A stretch of DNA of 64,000 nucleotides from Flavobacterium anhuiense. GTDB taxonomy: Bacteria; Bacteroidota; Bacteroidia; Flavobacteriales; Flavobacteriaceae. Where the stretch lies: assembly GCF_004151235.1 (NCBI RefSeq), contig NZ_JUIV01000001.1, forward strand, positions 592,369 to 656,368. The letters are read 5' to 3'. The notes under the pieces were generated by a model. The model had not been told where the DNA came from, searched no databases, and saw nothing but the letters and a program-made list of their open reading frames with translations. Each line of letters starts with the position of its first letter. Positions within the stretch are counted from its first letter, which is position 1. The position numbers were made by a program, and so were the translations under genes. Positions 18,001 to 26,518 of this stretch are shown one piece after another.

Positions 18001-18011
18001 ATTTTAAAGTG

Positions 18012-18019
18012 TATATTTG
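18012..18019 (+). promoter_or_regulatory. putative -7 element of the hybrid kinase gene
   Basis: TATATTTG matches TAnnTTTG exactly and lies 17 bases before the ATG at 18037, immediately after the upstream terminator. Confidence 0.5.
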
Positions 18020-18036
18020 ATCAAACTAGCCGATTA

Positions 18037-20220
18037 ATGCCCCACAGACGGATTTTTTTACTACTATTTTTGATTCTGAATTGCTTTGCCATTTCAGCAA
18101 TTGCGCAATCTAATTGTAATCTCGATCCTAAAATTGAAAAGAATGTGAAGAAAGCGCTTTTAAATTTTAGAGAATCCAACTTCGAAAAATCACTCATCTA
18201 TTCCAGAGTCGCTCTAAATGCTGCAACGGCAATAAAAGATTATTGCCTTACTGCTCGTTCTTATAATATTATAGCTGCCAATTATAACGAATTGGAAGAG
18301 TATGATAAAGCCATTTTTTTCTATAAAAAAGGTTTGTATTATGCTAATAAAACTACTAACGATTCCTTAAAATGTAACCTTTATAATAATTTGGGAAACA
18401 TGTATTGTTTTGGAAAAGAACAATTTGATGAAGGAATTCGTAGTTATAAAAAGGCAGTAGCTTATGCTTTGAAAATAAATGATTTAAAAGAGGTTTATTT
18501 TACAAACGTAAATATTGCATGGGCTTATTTTGATATTGGAAATTACAATCAGGGATATCTCTTTTTGAAGTATGTAAACAGTACTAAAGTAAAGTATAAT
18601 GACCAATCAACAGAGGTTATTGTGGCCATGTTAAATGGTATTTACTCTAGCTATAAAAATGATAATAAAGCAGCCAATGCTTATTTTTTGAGTGCTATTG
18701 AATCAGGCAAAAAATGTCAGGAGAAAATAGATTTGTCACGTGCTTATTTAGAATATTCACATTTTTTAAATAAAACCAACAGGCATAAAGAAGCGTACGA
18801 TGCACTTGTTAAACATTATGATATTTCAGATAATTTATATGATGTTAAGAAAATTAAAAAGGCCTCTCAAGCTGGTTTAAGTCTAGAATTGGACGAATAT
18901 AAGAGACAGATTGATAAAGTTGAGGGAGAAAAAGTAGAGCAATCTCAAAGTTTAAGGAAATCAAAAATCATTGTAATTCTTTTTATTTTGATTTCTCTTA
19001 TCCTTTTAATTTTGATTATTACGTTAATAAAGAATATTAGATACAAGAAAAAACATAATTTAGAGCTTCTTAAAGCAAAAGAAATTGCAGAGGAAGCCTC
19101 TTTGCTCAAAACTCAGTTTATATCAACTATAAGCCACGAATTACGTACGCCACTTTATGGAGTTGTTGGAATTACCAATATGCTGCTCGAAGAGCATAAA
19201 GAAATCTCAAGAAGTCAGCATTTAAGTTCGCTTAAATTTTCTGCCAGATATTTACTGTCTCTTGTAAATGATATTCTGCAGATTAATAAAATTGAAGAGA
19301 ATAAAATTGTACTTGAAAACCTGACTTTCAATATTTCTGACGAAATTACGGTAATCAAAAATTCGCTTTCTTTTCTTTCGCAGAAGAACAATAATAGAAT
19401 TTCTACCAATATCGACTCAAATATTCCTGAATATTTAATTGGAGATAAACTGCGTCTAGCTCAGATTTTAATGAATTTGGTAAGTAATGCATTAAAATTT
19501 ACTAAAGACGGACAAGTTGAAATTAATGTAAAGTTAAATAAAGTAGAAGGAAAACTGTATTATTTAGATTTCTTAATTAAAGATGACGGAATCGGAATTG
19601 CAGTTGCAGATCAGAATAAGATTTTTGAAAAATTTGTGCAAGTTGGTAGACGAGATGAGGATTATCAAGGTACTGGTTTAGGGCTTAGCATTGTAAAAAG
19701 ATTGCTTGGACTTTTTGGAAGCACCATTACTTTGGATAGTGATATTGGAAAAGGAACTGCATTTTCGTTTACAATTGCCTTTGAGCACGATTTAGCAAAA
19801 ACGAAAAGCATCATCGATGAAATTGAAGTTGACTTGACTTCAAGCGAAGTTTATAAAATTTTAGTTGTTGAAGACAACTTGATTAATCAGCTTGTGACGA
19901 AAAAGATTATCGAAAAGAATAATTATTCTTGTAAAGTAGTTGATGATGGTTTTGCAGCGCTTAAAATTTTAGAAGACGAAACGTTTGATTTGATTTTAAT
20001 GGATATCAATATGCCTTTAATGAATGGATTTGAAACGACGAAAAGAATACGTCTTCAAGGTATTGAAACTCCAATTGTTGCCTTGACTGCTTTTGATAAA
20101 GATGAAATTACAGATGAAGCTATTTCTTCTGGAATGAATGATATAATCATTAAACCTTTTGAACCGGTTAAATTATTCAAGATAATCAATTTTCTTATAA
20201 ACGAAAAAAACGCTGTTTAG
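18037..20220 (+). CDS. hybrid sensor histidine kinase/response regulator with TPR sensor
   Basis: Membrane-bound two-component hybrid of 727 residues. A signal peptide (about 1-23, ending in AIAQ) leads to a periplasmic TPR region (about 40-280: NYNELEEYDKAIFFYKKGL and similar). One membrane helix follows (about 308-332), then a short linker. The HisKA block FISTISHELRTPLYG has phospho-accepting His367. The ATPase domain has N-box NLVSNALKFT, DDGIGI and GTGLGLSIV, and a receiver has Asp656 in LMDINMPLMNG. No DNA-binding output domain is present, so it probably signals through another protein. Its end overlaps the convergent helicase gene by 4 bases inside a shared terminator. Confidence 0.93.
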   Translation: MPHRRIFLLLFLILNCFAISAIAQSNCNLDPKIEKNVKKALLNFRESNFEKSLIYSRVALNAATAIKDYCLTARSYNIIAANYNELEEYDKAIFFYKKGLYYANKTTNDSLKCNLYNNLGNMYCFGKEQFDEGIRSYKKAVAYALKINDLKEVYFTNVNIAWAYFDIGNYNQGYLFLKYVNSTKVKYNDQSTEVIVAMLNGIYSSYKNDNKAANAYFLSAIESGKKCQEKIDLSRAYLEYSHFLNKTNRHKEAYDALVKHYDISDNLYDVKKIKKASQAGLSLELDEYKRQIDKVEGEKVEQSQSLRKSKIIVILFILISLILLILIITLIKNIRYKKKHNLELLKAKEIAEEASLLKTQFISTISHELRTPLYGVVGITNMLLEEHKEISRSQHLSSLKFSARYLLSLVNDILQINKIEENKIVLENLTFNISDEITVIKNSLSFLSQKNNNRISTNIDSNIPEYLIGDKLRLAQILMNLVSNALKFTKDGQVEINVKLNKVEGKLYYLDFLIKDDGIGIAVADQNKIFEKFVQVGRRDEDYQGTGLGLSIVKRLLGLFGSTITLDSDIGKGTAFSFTIAFEHDLAKTKSIIDEIEVDLTSSEVYKILVVEDNLINQLVTKKIIEKNNYSCKVVDDGFAALKILEDETFDLILMDINMPLMNGFETTKRIRLQGIETPIVALTAFDKDEITDEAISSGMNDIIIKPFEPVKLFKIINFLINEKNAV

Positions 20221-20234
20221 TACCAGCGTTTTTT
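20205..20234. terminator. bidirectional terminator built from overlapping stop codons
   Basis: AAAAAACGCTG (20205-20215) pairs perfectly with CAGCGTTTTTT (20224-20234). The 8-base loop TTTAGTAC holds the stop codons of both convergent genes (TAG at 20218-20220 plus strand; TAA at 20219-20217 minus strand). A/T tracts on both sides allow termination in both directions. Confidence 0.88.
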
Positions 20235-21464
20235 ATTTTTCTTAGCGTTTGTTGATTTTCTCGATTTATGAGCGCCACCGCTTCTGTTCGAGTTTTTAGG
20301 TTTTTCTCCAGCTTCTGGGCTTCCAGAATGCCATTGATACGGATGATCGGCAACTGTTTTTACGTCAACTTTAATCAGTTTTTGGATGTCTTTCCAATAA
20401 GGAAGTTCATCTTTTCCGCAGAAAGAAATTGCTATTCCGCCATTTCCAGCACGACCTGTACGACCAATACGGTGAACATAAGTTTCAGGAATATTCGGTA
20501 AATCAAAATTGATTACATATGGCAATTGTTCAATATCAATTCCACGTGCAGCAATATCGGTTGCAACTAGAACACCAACTTCTTTGTTTTTAAAAGCGTC
20601 AAGAACTCTTTGCCTTGCATTTTGAGATTTGTCTCCGTGAATGGCTTCAGCAGGAATATCTTTTTTGCGAAGTGCTTTTACAACATTGTCAGCTCCATGT
20701 TTTGTTCTAGAAAACACAAGCACGTTTGATAAATTTTCTTCTTTAATTAAAGTGTATAATAAGTTTCTTTTTTCTGTCTTATCAACAAAATAGACGCGTT
20801 GCTCAACATTTTCAGCTGTCGATGAGACTGGTGAAACTTCAACTTTTGCGGGATCTTGAAGAAACATTTCTGCAAGCTCGCGAATCGCAATTGGCATTGT
20901 CGCAGAGAAAAGTAAGGTTTGTCTGTTTTTTGGAGTTAGTTTAACGATTTTTTTTACATCGTTTATAAAACCCATATCCAGCATTTGATCGGCTTCATCC
21001 AGCACTAAAGTGTGCAAGTGATTTAAATCAAGAAAACCTTGCTTATGTAAGTCAAGCAAACGTCCGGGAGTGGCAATTAAAACATCGACTCCGTTTTTTA
21101 AAGCATCTACTTGAGGGTTTTGAGAAACTCCTCCAAAAATAGTCAACTGTGTTAAATTGGTATATTTGGCATAAGTGTCAAAACTTTGTCCAATTTGAAC
21201 AGCAAGTTCTCTTGTAGGCGTTACTACAAGCGCACGAATTTGTTTGGCTTTTTTTGACGAACCTACAATGCGATGCAATTGATGTATGATTGGAATGGCA
21301 AATGCTGCGGTTTTTCCTGTGCCTGTTTGAGCACAGCCAATTAAATCGCGACCTTCTAAAACAATAGGGATTGCTTTTTCCTGAATAGGAGTCGGATTTA
21401 AATAGCCTTCTTCAAATACGGCTTTTTGTATACTTTTTGAAAGTGATAGATCTTCGAATAACAT
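20217..21464 (-). CDS. DEAD-box RNA helicase, RhlE-like
   Basis: ATP-dependent RNA helicase, likely acting in ribosome assembly or RNA turnover. In 415 residues it has the Q motif (NPTPIQEKAIP), motif I AQTGTGKT, Ia PTRELA, II DEAD, III SAT, the helicase C-terminal domain with ATDIAARGID, and motif VI HRIGRTGRAG. A basic Ser/Lys/Arg-rich tail (about 385-415) replaces any folded RNA-binding domain, which fits the RhlE group. It ends in a terminator shared with the hybrid kinase gene. Confidence 0.95.
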   Translation of the reverse strand: MLFEDLSLSKSIQKAVFEEGYLNPTPIQEKAIPIVLEGRDLIGCAQTGTGKTAAFAIPIIHQLHRIVGSSKKAKQIRALVVTPTRELAVQIGQSFDTYAKYTNLTQLTIFGGVSQNPQVDALKNGVDVLIATPGRLLDLHKQGFLDLNHLHTLVLDEADQMLDMGFINDVKKIVKLTPKNRQTLLFSATMPIAIRELAEMFLQDPAKVEVSPVSSTAENVEQRVYFVDKTEKRNLLYTLIKEENLSNVLVFSRTKHGADNVVKALRKKDIPAEAIHGDKSQNARQRVLDAFKNKEVGVLVATDIAARGIDIEQLPYVINFDLPNIPETYVHRIGRTGRAGNGGIAISFCGKDELPYWKDIQKLIKVDVKTVADHPYQWHSGSPEAGEKPKNSNRSGGAHKSRKSTNAKKNKKRWY

Positions 21465-21598
21465 ATCTTGGTGATTAACTATTTTAGTTTTAATTCTAAA
21501 ATGACGTGCAAAGATAGGTTTATTCAGTCAATCGTTTGTTTGAATTGGCTTTTATTTGGCAAAACCAATTTGTTTTGTATTTAGAATGCGCTTTTAAA

Positions 21599-22636
21599 TC
21601 AGTCTTTTTCGATGCTTGCCTTGACGAAATCGGTTACTAAATAGCCAATTAATTTCCCTATTAAATTGTTGTTTGGAGAATTGTCTAAATCTGGTGCGCC
21701 TTCGCAAATATGCAAATAAGTGGCGTTTTTATGTTCGCCGAAAAAAGAAACAAATTGTCTCAATTCTTCCACAGAAAAACCGCTTATGGTCATGGCGCTG
21801 CTGGCAATGTTTGGAATGGCGTCAAGGTCAACTTCGATTCCGAAAGCATCATTTTTAATAAAATCCAAAGCCGTGATCATCTCACGATTAAAATCTTTTT
21901 CTTTTCTAATATTGACACTGTCGTAAGTATTATAGCGAACGCGATCTTCCAGTTTTTTTATAATGTCTAGAACGCTTTTTGAAGTATAATTTTCATGAAG
22001 TCCAAAAATGAAATATTTCTTTAAAAAACCTTCTTCATAAGCGTACGAAAATCCATTTCCGCTATGACGGCCTTCTAAAATTCTAAAATCAGAGTGTGCA
22101 TCAAAATTAATAGCATTTACAGGCTTTCCTTTTGCAAGAGCTGCGCCTTTAATATTTCCGTAGGCATTATTGTGCCCACCACCAATAATAATTGGTGTCT
22201 TTCCAGCTTTAATGATAGTGAAAATGATATGTGATACTTCTTTGTCTATTTTTTCAACCAGCTGACTTAATTTTGAACGATCGTCTATATCATTAAAATC
22301 AAGGTTTTCTACTTCGCGCATTTCATTTGCAACATTAATTTGTCCTAAAACAATAATATTGCTTCCTTTACAAAAACGATTATGCTGAATGTTTGCAATG
22401 CTTTTTATTGCAGATTGCCATGCCGATGCAGCTCCAGGTCTTCCATAATTGGCACGCACACCAATATCTTCAGGAATTCCTAAAAGTACATACTTTGCTT
22501 CGCTTTCTTTGAGAAAATTAACTTTGTCAGCTCCTGGCGGAATAACAATCATTTTTTCTCCGAACTTTAATTCACCACTTCTATGATTTGTGACTTTTGC
22601 TAAATCATTTATAGTGAAAGGGATTAATTTTTCCAT
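21599..22636 (-). CDS. formimidoylglutamase-like arginase-family hydrolase
   Basis: Ureohydrolase-fold metalloenzyme that probably releases formamide from formimidoylglutamate to give glutamate, the last step of one histidine-degradation route. Metal-binding blocks are present in order: GGGHNNAYG, NFDAHSDFR, and EVDLDAIPN near the C-terminus. The 345 residues are slightly longer than HutG of Proteobacteria. Assignment to histidine catabolism rests on similarity and on hutI lying 1.1 kb downstream; agmatinase-like activity is the alternative. A TATTTTTG element (22654-22661, minus) lies just upstream. Confidence 0.82.
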   Translation of the reverse strand: MEKLIPFTINDLAKVTNHRSGELKFGEKMIVIPPGADKVNFLKESEAKYVLLGIPEDIGVRANYGRPGAASAWQSAIKSIANIQHNRFCKGSNIIVLGQINVANEMREVENLDFNDIDDRSKLSQLVEKIDKEVSHIIFTIIKAGKTPIIIGGGHNNAYGNIKGAALAKGKPVNAINFDAHSDFRILEGRHSGNGFSYAYEEGFLKKYFIFGLHENYTSKSVLDIIKKLEDRVRYNTYDSVNIRKEKDFNREMITALDFIKNDAFGIEVDLDAIPNIASSAMTISGFSVEELRQFVSFFGEHKNATYLHICEGAPDLDNSPNNNLIGKLIGYLVTDFVKASIEKD

Positions 22637-22653
22637 GAAAAAAATTTATTTTC

Positions 22654-22661
22654 CAAAAATA
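22654..22661 (-). promoter_or_regulatory. putative -7 element of the hutG-like gene
   Basis: Reads TATTTTTG on the minus strand, 17 bases before the ATG at 22636. The -33 box is not clear. Confidence 0.45.
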
Positions 22662-22703
22662 ATATAATTGTAGAAACTTACGTTATTACCTTATATTAAT
22701 TCT

Positions 22704-22711
22704 TAAATTTG
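22704..22711 (+). promoter_or_regulatory. putative -7 element of the coiled-coil gene
   Basis: TAAATTTG matches TAnnTTTG, 23 bases before the ATG at 22735. Confidence 0.4.
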
Positions 22712-22734
22712 TTATTAAAGAAAATTATTTAAAT

Positions 22735-23613
22735 ATGGAAAACCCAAAGAACAACAATTCAAGTCTAAAGGCGGTAATCGCAGTTTTAGCAGTCCTACTG
22801 ATCGGTAGTTTAGTGTATATTTTTAAATTATCTTCTGATACAGAAGTAGTTAAAACTGAGCTTACAACAACTTTGACAGAGAAAGAGTCTGTAATGAAAG
22901 ATTTACAGGAGTTAAAAGCAACTTATGACGCTGCAATTGCTGAAAATACTTCAATGTCTGATGAATTAATCCAAGAAAGAGATAAAGTAGTAGCTTTAAT
23001 GGATGATTTGAACAAGTCTAAAGGAGATGTTTCTAAATACAGATCTCAAGTTCAGGCAATGCAAAGCAAAATGAAAACTTTAGTTGCTGAAAACGATGAG
23101 TTGAAAAAACAAAATGGTGTTTTAACTACTCAAAGAGATAGTACTATTGTAGTTTTAGGAGAATCTAAAAAATATAATGAAGTATTAGTTGGTCAAAACG
23201 AAGAATTAGCTAAAACTGTAGAAAAAGGTTCTAAATTATCTGTATTAAATACTAAAACATCAGCTTACAAATTGAAAAGCTCGGGTAAGCAAATCGAAAC
23301 AGATAAAGCTAGCCGTGCAGACATTTTAAAAGTTAGTTTTACAATTGCTGAAAATCAAATCGCTAAATCTGGAGACAAAACGTATTATGTTCAAGTTATT
23401 GATTCTAAAAACAATGTTTTAGGAGAAAAGAAAACAGAAAGTTTTGGGGATAATACTTTAACTTATAGTTTTAAAACTACAGTAAAATATGAAAATAAAA
23501 CTGTACAAGTTAGTGAAGATCTTCCAGGAAAAGATTTTGCAAAAGGAACTTACTTTATCAATGTTTTTGATAATGATGAATTGGTTTCTAAAACTAGTTT
23601 CAGCTTAAGATAA
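22735..23613 (+). CDS. membrane-anchored coiled-coil protein of unknown function
   Basis: A 292-residue protein with one N-terminal membrane segment (AVIAVLAVLLIGSLVYIFKL, about 14-33). A long coiled coil follows (about 35-165), rich in heptad-like Leu/Val and Glu/Lys (for example VMKDLQELKATYDAAIAENTS). The C-terminal ~110 residues (about 180-292) look like a beta-sandwich ending KTSFSLR. It is probably anchored in the inner membrane with the rest in the periplasm. It lies between the two hut genes on the opposite strand and has its own terminator. No known domain was recognised. Confidence 0.75.
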   Translation: MENPKNNNSSLKAVIAVLAVLLIGSLVYIFKLSSDTEVVKTELTTTLTEKESVMKDLQELKATYDAAIAENTSMSDELIQERDKVVALMDDLNKSKGDVSKYRSQVQAMQSKMKTLVAENDELKKQNGVLTTQRDSTIVVLGESKKYNEVLVGQNEELAKTVEKGSKLSVLNTKTSAYKLKSSGKQIETDKASRADILKVSFTIAENQIAKSGDKTYYVQVIDSKNNVLGEKKTESFGDNTLTYSFKTTVKYENKTVQVSEDLPGKDFAKGTYFINVFDNDELVSKTSFSLR

Positions 23614-23647
23614 TTTTGCCGAAGTGATAAAATGCCACTAAGATATT

Positions 23648-23679
23648 AAAGGTCTGTGATTTTCACAGACCTTTTTTTA
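23648..23679 (+). terminator. terminator after the coiled-coil gene
   Basis: AAAGGTCTGTG (23648-23658), loop ATTTT, then CACAGACCTTT (23664-23674) and a T run. Perfect 11-bp stem. Confidence 0.92.
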
Positions 23680-23726
23680 TTTATGACTTGAATGGTTTTA
23701 TTTGTTGTTTGAAAAACAATATGTTT

Positions 23727-23746
23727 CCCGTGGTTGAAACCACGGG
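23727..23746. repeat. CCCGTGGTT palindrome
   Basis: CCCGTGGTT and AACCACGGG form a perfect 9-bp inverted repeat with a 2-base spacer in an otherwise AT-rich gap. There is no T tract, so it is more likely a dispersed element than a terminator. Confidence 0.6.
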
Positions 23747-23769
23747 CTATATTTAAATCGTTGAAATAA

Positions 23770-25008
23770 TTATTCTAAAATTTTACCTTCAACAAAAACA
23801 GATTCAATTAAATTGCTTCCAAAAGCGTATGGAATTTGGTAGTAAGATGAAATAGGTTTTGTTAGGATTAAGTTGGCTTTTTTGCCTTTTGTAATGCTTC
23901 CGTGAGTTTCTGAAAGTCCCATTGCGTAGGCTCCGTTTATGGTTGCGGCATTTATAGCTTCTTCTGGTGTCATTTTCATTTTGATGCAAGCTGTTGCCAC
24001 AACAAAATTCATATTTCCTGATGGAGTAGAACCAGGATTAAAATCTGTTGCCAACGCTAAAGGAAGTCCAGCTTTTATCATTTCGCGTGCTGGAGTATAA
24101 GGAATGCTTAAAAAGTAAGAACATGAAGGTAAAGCGACAGGCATTGTTTCTGTTCCTTTTAAAGCTTCAATATCTTCTGGATTCATAATTTCTAAATGAT
24201 CGACAGAAAGTGCATTAAATTTAACTCCAGCCTGAATGCCGCCAATAGAATTGAATTGGTTTACGTGAATTTTTGGTTTTAAGCCAAATGCTAAACCTGC
24301 TTCCATAATTTTTTCAGTTTCTTCTACAGAAAAATAACCGCTCTCGCAGAAAACATCTACATAGTCAGCAAGTTTGTTTTTGGAGATTTCTGGCAGCATT
24401 TCGTTAATAATTTCATCCAGATATCCCGCTTTATCTTCTTTGTAATGTAGAGGGAACGCATGTGCGCCTAGAAATGTAGCTTTAATTGCGATTGGATAGT
24501 TTTCTGCTAGTTTTTTAATTACACGAAGCATTTTTAATTCGCCATCAACAGTCAATCCATAACCTGATTTTATTTCTACAGCTCCAGTTCCTAAATGCAT
24601 TACTTCTTCGAGACGAATTTTAGATTGTTCGTAAATTTCTTCTTCAGAAGTTTCGTTTAGTTTTTTAGCCGAATTTAGAATTCCTCCGCCACGATTAGCA
24701 ATTTCTTCATAAGAAAGTCCATTAATTCGGTCTACAAATTCCTGTTCGCGATTTCCTGCATAAACAATGTGAGTGTGGCTGTCACACCAAGACGGAAGCA
24801 CAACTTTTCCTGTTGCATCTATTGTTTTGTCGGCATTTATTTTTGGAAGATTATCCATTGAACCGAAATCTTCAATGAGATTGTCTTTTAAAACTAAAAA
24901 AGCATTTTTAATTGTTGGAAGATTAGCCATTTCAGAACCTGAAACTTTAGCAATAGAAGTTTCTCGAATCTGTAGTAATTCTTGTATGTTTGTGATTAAA
25001 GTGATCAT
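23770..25008 (-). CDS. hutI: imidazolonepropionase
   Basis: Hydrolyses 4-imidazolone-5-propionate to N-formimidoyl-glutamate, the third step of histidine degradation and the source of substrate for the hutG-like enzyme nearby. The amidohydrolase fold is clear: metal-binding HTHIVYAGNRE around residue 78, AVEIKSGYGLT, ATFLGAHAFP, IHVNQFNSIGG, and the late DFNPGSTPSGNM. The 412 residues match the family. No hutH or hutU lies in the window, so the pathway is dispersed. Confidence 0.95.
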   Translation of the reverse strand: MITLITNIQELLQIRETSIAKVSGSEMANLPTIKNAFLVLKDNLIEDFGSMDNLPKINADKTIDATGKVVLPSWCDSHTHIVYAGNREQEFVDRINGLSYEEIANRGGGILNSAKKLNETSEEEIYEQSKIRLEEVMHLGTGAVEIKSGYGLTVDGELKMLRVIKKLAENYPIAIKATFLGAHAFPLHYKEDKAGYLDEIINEMLPEISKNKLADYVDVFCESGYFSVEETEKIMEAGLAFGLKPKIHVNQFNSIGGIQAGVKFNALSVDHLEIMNPEDIEALKGTETMPVALPSCSYFLSIPYTPAREMIKAGLPLALATDFNPGSTPSGNMNFVVATACIKMKMTPEEAINAATINGAYAMGLSETHGSITKGKKANLILTKPISSYYQIPYAFGSNLIESVFVEGKILE

Positions 25009-25101
25009 TAATATGAATTGTTATAAAACACAAATTTCACAAATTTCCACGTATAAATGTGTGAAAACTTGTGAAATTCGTAAAATTGTTTTGTTTTAGA
25101 T
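25009..25101. repeat. AT-rich CACAAATTT/AACTTGTGAAATT inverted repeat
   Basis: CACAAATTTCACAAATTTCCACG is followed by the approximate complement GTGTGAAAACTTGTGAAATTCGT, forming an imperfect hairpin. Similar sequence lies at 50069-50127. Confidence 0.5.
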
Positions 25102-26154
25102 TTATTCCGAAACAGTAATTTCAAACATTTTGCTCCAGTTTTTACCAGTCACAAAAATGGTTTTAGTTTTAGGATTGTATGCAATACCATTTAATACATC
25201 ATCAGTTGTGATATCATTCATGGTTTTTCTTAAATCGGAAAGATTTAAAATTCCTTCGACAGCTCCGTTTTCAGGATTTACAACTGCAATAGCGTCTTTA
25301 AACCATACGTTTGTGTAAATTTTTCCGTTAATCCATTCTAGTTCGTTAACAGCTTTGATTTTTGAAGTTCCAGAATAAACATTAATGTAATCAATCATTT
25401 TTTGAGTATTTGGATCTACTTTCCAGATTTTTTCGGTTCCGTCAGTTTGATAGATATATTTTCCGTCATTCGTCATTCCCCAACCTTCAATATCTTTTTC
25501 GTAATCAAAAGTCTTTTCCAGTTTTAATGTTTTAGCATCGTAGATAAATCCTTTTTTGTTTTTATATGTTAACTGAAATAATTTGCCATTTATAAACGTA
25601 ATTCCTTCTCCAAAATATTGTTTATCAAGATCAATTTGTTTGAAAACTTTACCCGTTTTATAATCGTATTTTTTTATAAATGAAGCGCCTTCTTGTCCAG
25701 TGCTTTCATATAAAGTATCGTTGTAAAATTCAAACCCTTCCGTAAAAGCTGTTGTATCATGTGGAAAAGTGTTTACAATTTTATAGTTTAATAATTTAGG
25801 TTCGATATCAGATACAACTTCAATTCTTTTAGTAGCATCAGAAAAATCTCCTCCAAAATAAACAGTAGCTTTTAGGTATTGGTAGCCTAATTTTTGATCT
25901 TTTAATTCAAATTTAAATTTTTCGGCACCTTTTGTACCTCCAACTCTTTTATCATTTATAAAGTAAGCAATGCTGTCGATTTCTTTCGAATTTGGGTTTA
26001 AAACTCCGATTGAAAGCGATTCTTTTTGTGTAAAATGGGCTGGAAAAGCAGAATCATCGATAGTAAATAAAGAATTTTCACCTTTATTTTTTTCTTTACA
26101 TCCAATTAATGTGATTCCTAATAAAATGACAGCTAGGAAGTTATATTTTTTCAT
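25102..26154 (-). CDS. glutaminyl-peptide cyclotransferase-like lipoprotein
   Basis: Predicted lipoprotein (MKKYNFLAVILLGITLIGC, lipobox Cys19) with an N-terminal Ig-like part (about 40-115) and a C-terminal five-bladed propeller of the plant/bacterial type I glutaminyl cyclase family. Propeller motifs include VNTFPHDTTAFTEGFEFYNDTLYESTGQEG, EGWGMTNDGKYIYQTDGT, and NELEWINGKIYTNVWF. Such enzymes convert N-terminal Gln to pyroglutamate. In flavobacteria secreted proteins often begin with Gln after signal cleavage, so a role in protecting them is possible but inferred. Confidence 0.88.
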   Translation of the reverse strand: MKKYNFLAVILLGITLIGCKEKNKGENSLFTIDDSAFPAHFTQKESLSIGVLNPNSKEIDSIAYFINDKRVGGTKGAEKFKFELKDQKLGYQYLKATVYFGGDFSDATKRIEVVSDIEPKLLNYKIVNTFPHDTTAFTEGFEFYNDTLYESTGQEGASFIKKYDYKTGKVFKQIDLDKQYFGEGITFINGKLFQLTYKNKKGFIYDAKTLKLEKTFDYEKDIEGWGMTNDGKYIYQTDGTEKIWKVDPNTQKMIDYINVYSGTSKIKAVNELEWINGKIYTNVWFKDAIAVVNPENGAVEGILNLSDLRKTMNDITTDDVLNGIAYNPKTKTIFVTGKNWSKMFEITVSE

Positions 26155-26209
26155 AGTTTAAAATTTCAATATGCCAATATACGACGTTATTTTTATAGCA
26201 ACAAAGGTC

Positions 26210-26239
26210 TTGCAAAAATATAAAAAGGTTGTATATTTG
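26210..26239 (+). promoter_or_regulatory. promoter of the SRP RNA gene
   Basis: TTG at 26210-26212 and TATATTTG at 26232-26239 are separated by 19 bases, a consensus Bacteroidota promoter. The predicted start coincides with the 5' end of the SRP RNA at 26244. Confidence 0.75.
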
Positions 26240-26243
26240 CACC

Positions 26244-26336
26244 GGCAAGTCCTACACGACCAGCTCCTGCAGACTCCCCCAGGATGGGAACATAGCAAGG
26301 GTACGTGGTTGAGCGGTGCGATGTAGGTCGCTTGCC
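26244..26336 (+). ncRNA. ffs: small signal recognition particle RNA (4.5S)
   Basis: A roughly 93-base hairpin RNA that binds Ffh and targets nascent membrane proteins. The ends GGCAAG (26244-26249) and CTTGCC (26331-26336) pair, followed by a T run that can terminate it. Near the tip, CCCCCAGGATGGGAACATAG and AGCAAGGGTA contain the conserved asymmetric loop and GGAA-like tetraloop region of bacterial SRP RNA. CTACA...GTAG pairs also extend the lower stem. Its position next to a consensus promoter supports the call. Confidence 0.88.
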
Positions 26337-26363
26337 ATTTTTTTTAGAATTTAATTAGTTTGT

Positions 26364-26393
26364 AATCTTCCTTATCAGGAGGATTTTTTTATT
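26364..26393 (+). terminator. hairpin with T tract downstream of the SRP RNA
   Basis: AATCTTCC (26364-26371) pairs with GGAGGATT (26378-26385), then seven Ts. The gap from here to the SDR gene (26394-26518) holds only AT-rich AAAACTCATAACTC-type repeats. Confidence 0.65.
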
Positions 26394-26518
26394 TTTGACC
26401 CAATCTGAAGTTAGATGTTGTTGGTTAAAAGTTAAATATTGAGCATTTTATGTACTGTTCAAAATATTACCATTCTCCAAAACTCATAACTCAAAATTCA
26501 TAACTTATAACTAAAAAA

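Noticed and set aside
18037..20220. Hybrid kinase as a glycan-sensing regulator (HTCS type)
   Set aside because: It lacks the HTH AraC output domain and the large propeller sensor of that class, and no glycan genes are adjacent.
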